Of a stretch of DNA of 64,000 bases, positions 54,011-63,575 are shown piece by piece. The notes beneath the pieces were generated by a model. That model saw only the letters and a program-made list of their open reading frames with translations, was not told the DNA's origin and made no database searches. How positions within the stretch are numbered: position 1 is the first letter of the stretch; every line of letters begins with the position of its first letter. Position numbers and translations under genes: made by a program. Source of the DNA: Flabesymbios commensalis (lineage: Eukaryota; Annelida; Polychaeta; Terebellida; Flabelligeridae); contig OZ024916.1 in assembly GCA_964017125.1 (NCBI GenBank), positions 3,469,798 through 3,533,797 of the forward strand, in the 5' to 3' direction.

Positions 54011-54780
54011 GGAAATCGTATCTAAAAATGATGTCCGTTTTTCTTTGTACTTCAAACAAGGAAAATTCATGGAGAAATAGGAGCATTAAATTTGCCAGAC
54101 CGGCATATGGTTCGGTTCAAATTTGGCTCGAATTGTAGACCTATACAATTGCATCACTGCTTCACTACTTCCACTTGAAGCTGTGATTACTAGCGGACAG
54201 TAATAATTGACTAAGAAATACCATGACTTCTAAAAAGTAAACCTTCTTTAAATTAACAATTGTTTGTTTATTCAGAACTCAGAACTCAGTTTATTTGACA
54301 TCTTATAAAAAAACATAAGTGTTATATTATAAAAAAATATATATATATGATGAAAGCACGATATAAGTGTATGGTAAATATAAATATGTTTTCCTGCTAC
54401 AGTTGATATAATAATACATTTTCTTATGAGTTTAATATACTGTAGTCATCGAGTCAAATGAATACATACACGCATATATATGTCCGCATATACATATATG
54501 TTTATACAGAAACACACATACACACACTTGACTCGTTTATTAGATATGCCAACTTAAAATAATAACCACATACATAACTGTGCTTGGCCAGGAGACTCAC
54601 ACTAAGGCAACATTGCCGCTGTCGTATGAGCCAGCTTCAACATTTTGTGATAATTTTGTTTTATTAGATATTCAGGATATGCAGAATAACAGTCGATAAT
54701 AATTATTAAAATAACGTTTGTAAATATAAACAATTATTCAGGCAATTATAGATATCGTCCTTGGTCTCAGTAAATATTAT
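54011..54780. other. no gene seen
   Basis: AT-rich, with ATATATAT and CATATATATG stretches near 54340-54510. Nothing coding recognised. Confidence 0.4.
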
Positions 54781-54829
54781 ACGACATACCTAACAGTTTT
54801 TTCATGTTGCACAAGGGATCATATAGCGA

Positions 54830-55475
54830 TTGCGATTGCAAATGTGTCTTTAGGCCTAAATACAAGGATAATCCATTGATAGAGTGTATATGTATTTTGT
54901 TTAATATTCTCAGAGGGGCATTATTAAAAGTGATTACCACTTCGTGTCGGAGACATTGTTTCGCAAATTGGTGATTTGTCCGATAAGTAAAGAGTTTATT
55001 TTGCCGTCTTGTGTTATAACAATGGATGTTGCTCTTTGGAGAATACCAGTCACCATAATTAAAATATACCAGAAGATTACCATTTATTATTTTGTAGCAG
55101 AATTTAACTGTTTGACATTTAAAAATATCATTTATCTTTCATAATTTCAATGTTTTGAATATTGGCTCAGTATGTGCATTGTATTTGCTTAAAGTTTCAA
55201 TATACAAATCTGAATTAAATCTCCATTTAAGAATCCCATAGTTCAAATGTGGTAATTTTAGAGTGCTGTAGATAGTCATAGTACATTCTGTGGTATATAA
55301 TTTTTTAATTTATTTACGACACCTACTGTTCTAGACAGTTTGTTTGCAATTAAATATATGTGTTCTTTCCATGTTAAATGTTTATCTGTTGTAATACCTA
55401 AAAAATTAAAAGAATCCAAGCATTCCACTTTGATATTCGAAATCACAACCAGCGCAGTTCATCAATTACAGTTGA
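54830..55475 (-). mobile_element. jockey/CR1-like LINE fragment, C-terminal reverse transcriptase
   Basis: The minus strand keeps DSFNFLGITTDKHLTWKEHI, NKLSRTVGVVNKLKNYIPQN, then frame-shifted HLNYGILKW-like and KYNAHTEPIFKTL. Further on are DIFKCQTVKFCYKIINGNLL, FAKQCLRHEVVI and LRILNKIHIHSINGLSLYLG. Several stops and frameshifts break it. It is a different lineage from the LINE at 12.3-13.2 kb. Confidence 0.7.
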
Positions 55476-55479
55476 TGCT

Positions 55480-56030
55480 TTTATCCAAAAAGAAGTGCGA
55501 GACAGTCTAAGATGCCTCTAGCATTGTGAGTGTTCTTTATCTCCCACATCTTCTCCTCCTTTATTGTGTAGCACAGAGTGAATTAATGACAACCATCACG
55601 CCCCAGTGAGAGACAACAACACCTAGATATAATGGATGATTTTCATTAAAGAAGGCTTTAATTACGCTCCATCTGACGAATAATAGGGAAACACACCTTC
55701 ATGGATGTAACAAAAAAAGGAACAAGATAATAACGCCACTGTAAAAGGAACGCGAGAACACCCCTTTGAGATATATTACCAGTTTCTAATTAACACGTGT
55801 AAAGAATTTTGTCGAAAAGTCACTTTTAGGACCAAAGGGGCCGAAATCATTTTCGTTACCTGTACCACTTCTAAGAAGGTAGCGTTCTGGGTCAGAAATC
55901 GAATTCATAACCTTGGGTATAGTGCCATGAGATTCATCTCATCATAATATGGTAAATTTAGCATGTATGTTCACAAATGTGGCCTAAAGTCAAATCAATC
56001 CCATTTCTACCACTCCATACTACGCCCTAA
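55480..56030. other. no gene; SINE tail remnant
   Basis: About 55885-56010 has CGAATTCATAACCTTGGG, TTCATCTCATCATAATATGG and ATGTTCACAAATGTGGCCTA, a decayed SINE second half and tail. The rest is unremarkable. Confidence 0.45.
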
Positions 56031-56033
56031 CAA

Positions 56034-56298
56034 ACCCTTACAGCGCGCGGGAATCGACTTTAGACGTCAGACGTCAGTTTCTGACGTCTAAAGTAGATCC
56101 TCGCAATGTATGAGTAGAAATATTTATAAAGGCCGTAGACCCATAACATAGATATTCAAATGAATCAGAAAGAGCTAACTCAGGATAGAAGCATCAGCTT
56201 TAATTAAGCTAACTAAGACATTTATGATGCATTCAAATTCAAAGGCACTTATGGTCTCTATGGATTATTCAAAAATATCTCAGCGTTGTGAGGGCTAA
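56034..56298 (-). mobile_element. TTAA-ended foldback, class A, minus orientation
   Basis: It begins ACCCTTACAGCGCGCGGG, with the core GACTTTAGACGTCAGACGTC / GACGTCTAAAG. Then come ATAGATATTCAAATGAATC and CAGAAAGAGCTAACT (with a short internal duplication), ending CTCAGCGTTGTGAGGG. Confidence 0.78.
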
Positions 56299-56301
56299 GT
56301 A

Positions 56302-57093
56302 GCTGTCACACTTCGCCGGACAAACAAACATCGCCGGACAACGCATCCGTTCGTGTTCCGTTCGTCAATGTTCACTAATGTTCTGTTGTTGTTCGGCAGA
56401 TACTCTTTATGTAACGCCCGTCACCGATTCGTTTTGTTCGTATTGCCCCGTATATTATCTGGAAGTATTCTTTATTCCTCGTATTAGACAGACAGAGCAG
56501 AGGGCGGGGGCCCTAGGGTAGTGGTTAGCACCGCTGCCTTTCACGCCAGAGTCCGGGGTTCGGTTCCCGGTCTCGGCGGTTTGAAAGAAACAAAAATTGT
56601 TTCTTCCCCATCCACGTGGGAAAGTTAGTATTGTGGGGAGCCTCCGTGACCGAGAGGTAGCGTGCTCGGCCTCAGACCGCCAGGGCTCGAATTTCGAATC
56701 CTGTGTCTGGAGGACAGTGTCATCTCAATCATCTCACCATCCTCAGGAGGTTCTCCTGGTCCAGTTTAGCCTATATGTGCACAAAGGTGGCCTAAAGCCC
56801 GATTCATTTCATTTACAGACAGAGCAGAACACATTTATGATACCAAATTACATTGCTGGGATAGACCCTCACTAAGATGATTAAAAATAACGGCTGTCGC
56901 GAGGGCCATTTAGGTCGCGAGGGCCAGTTAGGTCGCGAGGGCCAGTTAGGTCGTGAGGGACAATTAGGGGAATCTCAGGTCCCATTGTCCACTGATGTTC
57001 GTTACGTCCGTCATCAATTTGTTTTGTCCTATATAATATGTTCTGGTAGCATTGTCCCGTGATGTCCGTTGCTTAATCCGGCAAATGTGACAG
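56302..57093. mobile_element. element with GCTGTCACA ends, hosting a nested SINE
   Basis: The left end GCTGTCACACTTCGCCGGAC and inverted right end GCTGTCACATTTGCCGGATT match. Inner parts share CCGTTCGT and CAATGTTC and their inverses. With the SINE removed the element is about 465 bp. 56890-56968 holds four 18-bp repeats of GTCGCGAGGGCCAGTTAG. Confidence 0.65.
56502..56814 (+). mobile_element. dimeric tRNA SINE, head type 1, complete with target duplication
   Basis: 313 bp flanked by ACAGACAGAGCAGA at 56488-56501 and 56815-56828. A box TAGTGGTTAGCACC and B box GGTTCGGTTCCC in the first half; ACCGAGAGGTAGCGTGCTCG and GGGCTCGAATTTCG in the second. The tail is GATTCATTTCATTT. Reference copy of the family. 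Confidence 0.93.
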
Positions 57094-57094
57094 C

Positions 57095-58240
57095 GCCTTT
57101 AGGAAGCAGTGTGGGGAGGATTGCTTTGATAAAGGTCATGATTTCAACCTAATTTCGCCAAAAAAGAGGGAATCTCTATCTTCTTCGTCATTAGGTTGTT
57201 GTCGACTAAACAAGAAAAATATTTACTTAATAAATTGAACAGAAGTCAAATAAACTGTGAATTATAACATGTGAACCTATAGGTTTTAAACTCGTATTTT
57301 AGTCGCCAGCAACTGACAATTACATCCAGCTTTAAATGAACAAAAATTGCCAGGGACTAAGATTTGCAAATGGTGTTCAATTCCGTGAGATATGGGAAAT
57401 ACAACACATGTTCAATGCATAAGGTGTGAGCCGGTTCATATTTATATTCATCAACCTTCATTTTACATCCCAAGGTCAATGAAAACGATCAGATAATTTG
57501 AAAAACTGTATTATAATATATTAAATGCGCGAACAGAGCCCCCTTTATGTGATTGATTAGACGTATGCCATGTTTTACTCAGTAAATATTAACAATGGGT
57601 GTAAATATTTATCTAATTTAGCGATAGGTTAGCAGAATGACATTGCAAATGTAGGGTATATTCACGGACAGTACCACAGAAAAGTATAACATAACAACAA
57701 CATCAGACTGGTGTGGTAAATAAAGTGGGTGGTTCGTCATGATTCGCTGAGTAAACATTGTGGGCGCACAATGCAATGACCCGCATGCGCAGCATGGTCA
57801 ACGTCCACAGGAGTGCACAACGACCAGCTGCATTAAGACGAAATTAGCTTCGGATACATGTATTTAAACCAACCAGCCGCGGAAAAGGTCGAAGTCACCT
57901 CTCTATGTACCTGAAGGTCATTCTTCCCCATGATTCACGCATGCGCCTGGCAGGTGTACAGACCCCGGATATGACCTCGTGTATTGATGACGCTGTAGGG
58001 GTGAATCAACCGTGACGATGACGTCATCGACCACCATTTGCTGTTGGTGTTTTCGGCTCACGTCCATCATGGATTATCCAGGCGATTCGACCTCTTTGAT
58101 CTCGGAGACTTCACTGAAAACAATCAGTGGTTGGCCAGATATAGGTCATGAACACGACATAATTACATGACCTCTGTCCCAAATCAAGGTCGTGTAGCCT
58201 ACGGGCTCTAGAGCACACATCTACAGCACAACGAGAGAGA
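57095..58240. other. no confirmed gene; possible promoter near 58 kb
   Basis: 57700-58200 is more GC-rich than its surroundings and has GATGACGTCATC (a perfect CRE-type palindrome) at 58017-58028. About 40 bases on is ATGGATTATCCAGGCGATTC at 58069, which opens a 33-codon frame. No downstream exon was recognised. Confidence 0.25.
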
Positions 58241-58244
58241 TAGG

Positions 58245-58336
58245 TAAGTTGAATACCTATGTTATTGGTCTACGGCCATTGAAAATGTTTTAACTCTTTC
58301 AGTGCGGGGACCGTCTTTAGGCGCGCTGTAAGGGTC
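58245..58336 (+). mobile_element. class A foldback, reduced
   Basis: AATACCTATGTTATTGGTCT, then CTTTCAGTGCGGGGACCGTC joined to GCGCTGTAAGGG, so most of the core is missing. Confidence 0.55.
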
Positions 58337-58467
58337 AGACTAGTCCACATCATGAAGATATATTTAGTTCAGCATTGCATTTTAGTATAGGGGATGACTA
58401 TCTCATTTCATGTGAGATGAAGAAGTATAGGAGAACAAAAAATGAAGTTTTTTTTTCATTGATGTTA

Positions 58468-58710
58468 ACTCTTTAAGTGCTTCATTACTACTTAACATTT
58501 TCCATTCATTTGAAGTTGGCATTGCTCACGCAATTGCCAACTTCAAATGAAAGGAAAATACCTCCTCATTAAAAAATTAAACCTGCTAAATTTCACAATG
58601 GGGGCTTTACTCAAGATTTATACATGCATATTTGTTCAATTTCTGTCAAATTTTAGTTGTGGAAAAACAGTATGAATGCGCTTAAAAGCGTCGCCCGCAC
58701 TCAAAGGTCA
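58468..58710. mobile_element. TTAA-ended foldback, class C
   Basis: It begins TTAACTCTTTAAGTGCTTC and ends near GCCCGCACTCAAAGGTCAG. The hairpin is CATTTGAAGTTGGCATTGC / GCAATTGCCAACTTCAAATG, with arms mixing class B (GAAGTTG) and class C (ATTGC) features. Confidence 0.7.
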
Positions 58711-58963
58711 GAATTTTTTGACGATGTGAATTTTATGAAGAGGAAATTCGTGAATATTTTCGTTTTTTTTCTACCAGCGCACTGAAAGTGAATGACAGAC
58801 AGACAGACCGGATACAATTCAGACAATTTGTTCCGCCAATCAGGTGATTGTTGCCAGAGACAGCCAATGAGAGTAGAGCTACCAATCGGTGGTTGGTGAT
58901 CATACTGTAATCAACCAGTACCGTGTAGCAGAGCCAACCCGTCTATCACATACATGGTGCTTT

Positions 58964-59108
58964 AACTCTCTCAGCGGAGGGACCAGATCTACGGTCCTCA
59001 CACTGAAATAATCAAGAAATATATAATGGCCGTAGACCAATAATATACAAATTGAACAAAATATTAGGTACCCATGGTTTATACAAACATATTTTCAAGG
59101 ATTAGGGC
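58964..59108 (-). mobile_element. class A foldback, reduced core
   Basis: TTAACTCTCTCAGCGGAGGG, ACCAGATCTACGGTCC, CATACTGAAATAATC-type left part; AATGGCCGTAGACCAATAAT and CCATGGTTTATACAAACAT; ends CAAGGATTAGGG. Confidence 0.6.
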
Positions 59109-59602
59109 ATCAAGCCAATGTGTGTTTATTTTAAAAAATACGACAAATTAGATTTGCTATTACTATGATCAGATAGGTCTCAATTAGAAAATAGTAGTGT
59201 AATTATAAATGTATCAGAATAAAGTCCCAATGCTGTTTGAATTCTGGGCGCGCAGCATTGTGGGATGCAGCATCTCCTGTCAGCCTGGGCTGATTACCTC
59301 ACAATAAACCCCGTGAACCTGGTAAACAGAATCGAGGCTAAAGAGAAGCGGGTTTGAGGGTATCTAGCTGTTACAGACAGCTTCGAGAGTATATTATCGG
59401 CTGAGCTGTTTTTTCTTGTTTGTCGGGGAGATGTGGGTAAGTTGGGGAGATAGGGTTAAATGAAGCGTGCTGTCATTCCCCAGAAGACACCAGACGTCAG
59501 ACAAACGATGTGTTGCTAGTGCGCATGCCCACAAGTAGAAGAAGGTCACTTCCTGGCGAGGTCATCGTTAAAAACGTTTTTTATTTCTTTGATGACTTTA
59601 AA

Positions 59603-59786
59603 TCTTTCAGTGCGGAGACCGACTAAATACGTCAGATTCTGACGTATTTAGTCGGTCCGCACTGGAAGAATTAAACAAATATGCTGGTCGTAGACATGAC
59701 ATATATTCAAATCAAGCGGAAAATGCTAATTAAAACCTTTGGTCGCCATGATTTTTACAAAAATATTCAAGCGTTGTAAGGATTAA
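59603..59786 (-). mobile_element. class A foldback with perfect hairpin core
   Basis: CTTTCAGTGCGGAGACCGAC, TAAATACGTCAGATTCTGAC, GTATTTAGTCGGTCCGCACTG forms a 50-base hairpin. Then GGTCGTAGACATGACATA and CAAGCGTTGTAAGGATTAA. Confidence 0.72.
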
Positions 59787-59892
59787 AGGCGGTAAAACAG
59801 ACACAGTCCGCGAAAACTGCAAATTACGCTGTAAAAAAAATCCTGCCACAATGAATATTCTTTATTTTAATCTAAACTGGAAAAGGAGTTTC

Positions 59893-60045
59893 CGAACTCC
59901 GAGGCCCGGCTTCAGTCTGTTTTAGTGCTATATGCAAAAAATTGGCCTAATATTTCTTAAACATGATAACAGTGTATTGGTCTTCCCCATGGGCCAGAAT
60001 CCTAAATGTCCAGGATATAATTAGGGAAAGAACCAAGGAAACAAG
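59893..60045 (-). repeat. dispersed repeat D3, copy 2
   Basis: Inverted match to 37210-37372: TTGGCCTAATATTT, TGTATTGGTCTTCCCCATGG, CAGAATCCTAAATGTCCAGG, ATATAATTAGGGAAAGAACC. Confidence 0.7.
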
Positions 60046-60157
60046 TTCAAATGTATCTTTGGCGTATATTCCTTCCACCACCATCGCCGGTGCTGGCCAA
60101 CATTCTTTTAATACTTGCCAACGATGTACCTCGTACAAAAAATGTAGGCCTACCCAC

Positions 60158-60485
60158 CAAATTCCGATTCAATGTCGGGCCACCGTCGCAGACCATTACT
60201 GGTCCAATGCTGTACAATCGTCTACGACGCTGGGCCAACACTAAGCCATATATACTTTGATCAAACACGTGGCATTCACTCAATGCTGTTTCAATGTTGA
60301 CCCACAGTCTTCGACGCTGGCCCGTCATTGAAACAGCATTGGGTGATTGTACCGTGTTTTCTGACTGCTGCACTATGCGGGTGACGCATTCCATCCCTGC
60401 GCCAGAAACACTAGATACATTGGCCAAATGCTGATGTAATGCTGGGCCACCGTCTGCGACGCTGGGTCAACATTGTTCCATTCAA
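60158..60485. mobile_element. cluster of three CCCAGCAAACAC-family foldbacks
   Basis: Copies at about 60158-60250, 60262-60360 and 60412-60485. Shared strings: TCTACGACGCTGGGCCAACA, CACTCAATGCTGTTTCAATG / CATTGAAACAGCATTGGGTG, AATGCTGGGCCACCGTCTGC. Varied degrees of decay. Confidence 0.65.
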
Positions 60486-60815
60486 AACCCTTTTAGCTCT
60501 AATCACTATATTCAATCGTGAAGGTATATTTTTACTGAACACTTGTTGAAAACGAAAGTACTTAACCTAAGGACCTGAAACGTTATATTGCACATGTTCA
60601 TATGGACTGGTGTACAGAAATGTGACCCGTTTCCCACACACAGCATCCCTATCAATCAAGATTGTTTCTATCGCAGACTGTATAAGGCCTTTAAAGAATT
60701 ATTCAACTCCAAAACGCGCATGCCTGGGACGGTCAAGTGTAGGCCAACAGTAGCCTATTGAGTACAGATTGACGGCATTAATATAGCAACTGAACTGATT
60801 ACAAGATACTACTTA

Positions 60816-60908
60816 AACGGGACATTGATTCAATGCTGTTTTAATGCTAGGCCAACGTCTGCGACGCTGGCCCAACATTGAACCAACATTGAATAAATGT
60901 ACAATGTT
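60816..60908. mobile_element. CCCAGCAAACAC-family foldback
   Basis: ACATTGATTCAATGCTGTTT, TAATGCTAGGCCAACGTCTG, CGACGCTGGCCCAACATTG, AACCAACATTGAATAAATGT. Confidence 0.68.
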
Positions 60909-60917
60909 TGAGAGAAA

Positions 60918-61026
60918 CCCAGTAAACACGACACGTTCACACAATGATGTTTTAATGTTGGCCCAACATCTGCGACGCTGGCCCAGCATTTAAACATTAG
61001 TGTTTCAACGTGTCGTGTTTGCTAGG
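60918..61026. mobile_element. CCCAGCAAACAC-family foldback, complete
   Basis: The ends CCCAGTAAACACGACACGTT and AACGTGTCGTGTTTGCTAGG are inverted and nearly perfect. The centre is CATCTGCGACGCTGG. Confidence 0.8.
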
Positions 61027-61037
61027 AAGTCCTCCTG

Positions 61038-61145
61038 CCCAGCAAACACAAGACATTTGTATAACATTTATACAACGTCGGCCCAACGTCAAAAACGTTG
61101 GTCCAACATTGCATAAAGTCATACAAATGTTTTGTGTTTGCTGGG
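61038..61145. mobile_element. CCCAGCAAACAC-family foldback, ACATTTGTA subtype, complete
   Basis: The ends CCCAGCAAACACAAGACATT and TGTTTTGTGTTTGCTGGG, with the core GGCCCAACGTCAAAAACG. Youngest-looking copy of the subtype; about 12 bp from the previous element. Confidence 0.85.
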
Positions 61146-61314
61146 CATGTCAATACAAGCTTGGGTCAAGCAGTTTCAACAACCCATGCAGTAATACAGT
61201 CAGTTTGTTTGCAAGCAAGCGACCAAGTAGGGGTAAGGGCCAAGAGCTTTGAATTATAAACTCATAGATGTCGCTCAAGTATATATGAACTTGCTGTGAT
61301 TTGAGAACTTGCTC

Positions 61315-61450
61315 TTAATGAGGCTTTGGGTATGAAACGCATATTTAGTATTATTATGGAATAGGGCCTTGACCTACCCACGGGCACTATTGCCTTCTGG
61401 GGGACCCTTGTCCCGCGAATTTTAACAGTTGACTACACCTTTAAAGAACA
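61315..61450 (+). repeat. dispersed repeat D1, copy 2
   Basis: Inverted match to 185-330, with AGTATTATTATGGAATAGGG, ACGGGCACTATTGCCTTCTG and CTTGTCCCGCGAATTTTA. Confidence 0.6.
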
Positions 61451-61597
61451 GGCCGAAAGTATAATTTCGTCACAACAGCATACAATCAAAGACGCTGCCA
61501 TAAAATTGTCACTAGGGCTAAGTTGACTTACTTTACGAACCTCTGATTGGCGAGTTTTCAAAATTTACATATCAGACTCCTCCCCCGTCGATATGCG

Positions 61598-61695
61598 TCA
61601 TTTCCACTCACTTGATGTTGTAGATAGCGGTAGCGAGACACAATTTAAGTGGGTGAAAATTTAAATTCGATATTGTAGCGCTTTAAGGGTTAACC
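61598..61695. mobile_element. class B foldback, short form
   Basis: CCACTCACTTGATGTTGTAG, ATAGCGGTAGCGAGACACAA, TTTAAGTGGGTGAAA; ends GCGCTTTAAGGGTTAA. It shares its last bases with the next element. Confidence 0.6.
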
Positions 61696-61940
61696 CTTTA
61701 AGCCCTGACGATGCATTAAAACATCATTTTACATCCCTGAAAACAGACTTGATTTTTTTAAGACTAGAGGTTTTAAAAAGAAAATTTCCATGAAACTATT
61801 TTACCAATACATGGCAACTTTTTTAAATTTCCCACCCACTTAAAGTCATCTGCATACACTACAAGCCGAGAATTGCGACAGTAATTCGCGGCTTGTAGTG
61901 GATGAAGATGACAATGGTAAATTCAGGCTTGAAAGGGTTA
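61690..61940. mobile_element. TTAA-ended foldback, class D
   Basis: It begins TTAACCCTTTAAGCCCTGAC and ends GGCTTGAAAGGGTTAA. The hairpin near the right end is CACTACAAGCCGAGAATTGC / AATTCGCGGCTTGTAGTG. It is the only copy of this hairpin class in the window. Confidence 0.75.
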
Positions 61941-62224
61941 AAAGAATAAATTTCCCCCCCCCCCCTCACTGGCAGAGTTAATTAAACGTGTTGTCTACGT
62001 ATGTATGGTGGATGTAATTAGACAATAACACTGATGTCTGAGCACAGTGTGTTATTACGTGTAGGCGTGTACGTGTTTTTATTATTGGATGTGGTATTTT
62101 TATTAGACGTAATAGAAGTGGGCATAATCAAGAAGATAATAAGTCATAAGCCGTGTAAATGGAGTGAAGATGCTGTTACCGGTTTTTTTCGGTCAAATTG
62201 GAAGCCGGAATATACTTGAACGTG

Positions 62225-62568
62225 GTTGAACTTAAGTAAATGAAATGAAATGAAATTAATGGGGTTCTAGGCCACTTTTGTGCAAATATAGGCTAAAGTG
62301 GGCCAGGAGAACCCCTTGGGGATGGTGAGATGAATGAGATGACACTGCCTTCCAGACACAATATCCGAAATTCGAGCCCCGACAGTCTGAGGCCAAGCAC
62401 GCTACCTCATGATCACGGAGGTTCTCCACAATATTGAATCATTACTAGTGAGCGGGGGAGAAACATTTTATTTCCTTAAAACTTGAAAACCGGAGTGGGG
62501 TTCAAACCCGCGATCTCCGACTCTCCAAGCAGGCTGCAGCTTTAACCACTGCATCAGAGCCCCGCCCT
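62225..62568 (-). mobile_element. dimeric tRNA SINE, head type 2, complete
   Basis: On the minus strand: GGGCGGGGCTCTGATGCAGT, GGTTAAAGCTGCAGCC and CGCGGGTTTGAACCCC (first tRNA-like half). Then GAGGTAGCGTGCTTGGCCTC and GGGGCTCGAATTTCGG (second half). The tail is a (CATTT)n-like ATTTCATTTCATTTCATTT at 62236. The second half equals that of head type 1 SINEs; the first half does not. Confidence 0.87.
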
Positions 62569-62797
62569 GGTAAAATTCGGGCTTTTAAGTGACATAGTAA
62601 TACATTGAAAACAGTGCAATCCGTGGATGAAGATGAATGATACACAGATCATGACGTGGTGGAGGGTTGATGGGGCATGGTGGGTTATTGAGAATGTTTT
62701 TCGTCCCTCGACCGGTACGGGGTTCTGGACATGCCTAAGGTGATTACCACCAGCCATGCCCAGACGAAATGTCTAGGTGCTAAACTGATATAATTTT

Positions 62798-63102
62798 TAT
62801 CCTTACAGTGTGGGGATAGATTTTAGACGTCAGAATCTAACGTCTATAGACGTCAGATTCTGACGTCTATAGATGTCAGATTCTAACGTCTTTAATAGTC
62901 GATCTGTAGACGTCAGATTCTGACAACTAAATTAGATCCCAGCACTGAAAGAGTAAATATATTTATAATGGCCATAGACCAATAACAAAGGTATTCAAGT
63001 GAAGCAGAAAGAGCCAACTAAGACATTTAGGATGATTTCAAATTGAAAATAACAACATTGGTTTACATGGTTTAGACAATTTTTTAGCACTTTCAGGGTT
63101 AA
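62798..63102 (-). mobile_element. TTAA-ended foldback, class A, multiple cores
   Basis: ATCCTTACAGTGTGGGGATA, then four copies of GACGTCAGATTCTGACG-like cores; right part AAAGAGCCAACTAAGACATT; ends AGCACTTTCAGGGTTAA. Confidence 0.75.
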
Positions 63103-63117
63103 CATCAAACTAGATAT

Positions 63118-63575
63118 AAAAAGAAAGGGAAGAGCCCATCCACGAGCCAATCAGGAGTTGATATCGGCTCATCGAAAGGGAAGAGCCCATCCATGAGCCA
63201 ATGAGGAGTTGATATCGGCTCATCGAAAGGGAAGAGCCCATCCACGAGCCAATGAGGAGATCATATCGGCTCATCGAAAGGGAAGAGCCCATCCACGAGC
63301 CAATGAGGAGTTGATATCGGCTCATCGAAAGGGAAGAGCCCATCCACGAGCCAATGAGGAGTTGATATCGGCTCATCGAAAGGGAAGAGCCCATCCACGA
63401 GCCAATGAGGAGTTGATATCGGCTCATCGAAAGGGAAGGGCCCATCCACGAGCCAATGAGGAGTTGATATCGGCTCATCGAAAGGGAAGAGCCCATCCAC
63501 GAGCCAATGAGGAGATCATATCGGCTCATCGAAAGGGAAGAGCCCATCCACGAGCCAATGAGGAGTTGATATCGG
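63118..63575. repeat. 51-bp tandem array, nine units
   Basis: GAAAGGGAAGAGCCCATCCA, CGAGCCAATGAGGAGTTGAT, ATCGGCTCATC. 51 is a multiple of 3 and the unit lacks stops in three frames over two strands, giving spurious ORFs of 79-157 codons. Two units have ATCATAT in place of TTGATAT (63256, 63510), hinting at a copied sub-block. Confidence 0.93.

Noticed and set aside
56302-57093. Treating the SINE's flanking repeats as ends of a larger LTR element
   Set aside because: The 14-bp direct repeats fit a SINE target duplication; no LTR features are present.
60047-60427. 126-codon minus ORF and overlapping plus ORFs
   Set aside because: Runs across several foldback elements with inverted arms; composition follows the repeats, no conserved domain.
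29110-62568. tRNA genes suggested by A- and B-box strings
   Set aside because: Each is the head or second half of a SINE with a common tail; no free-standing cloverleaf was found.
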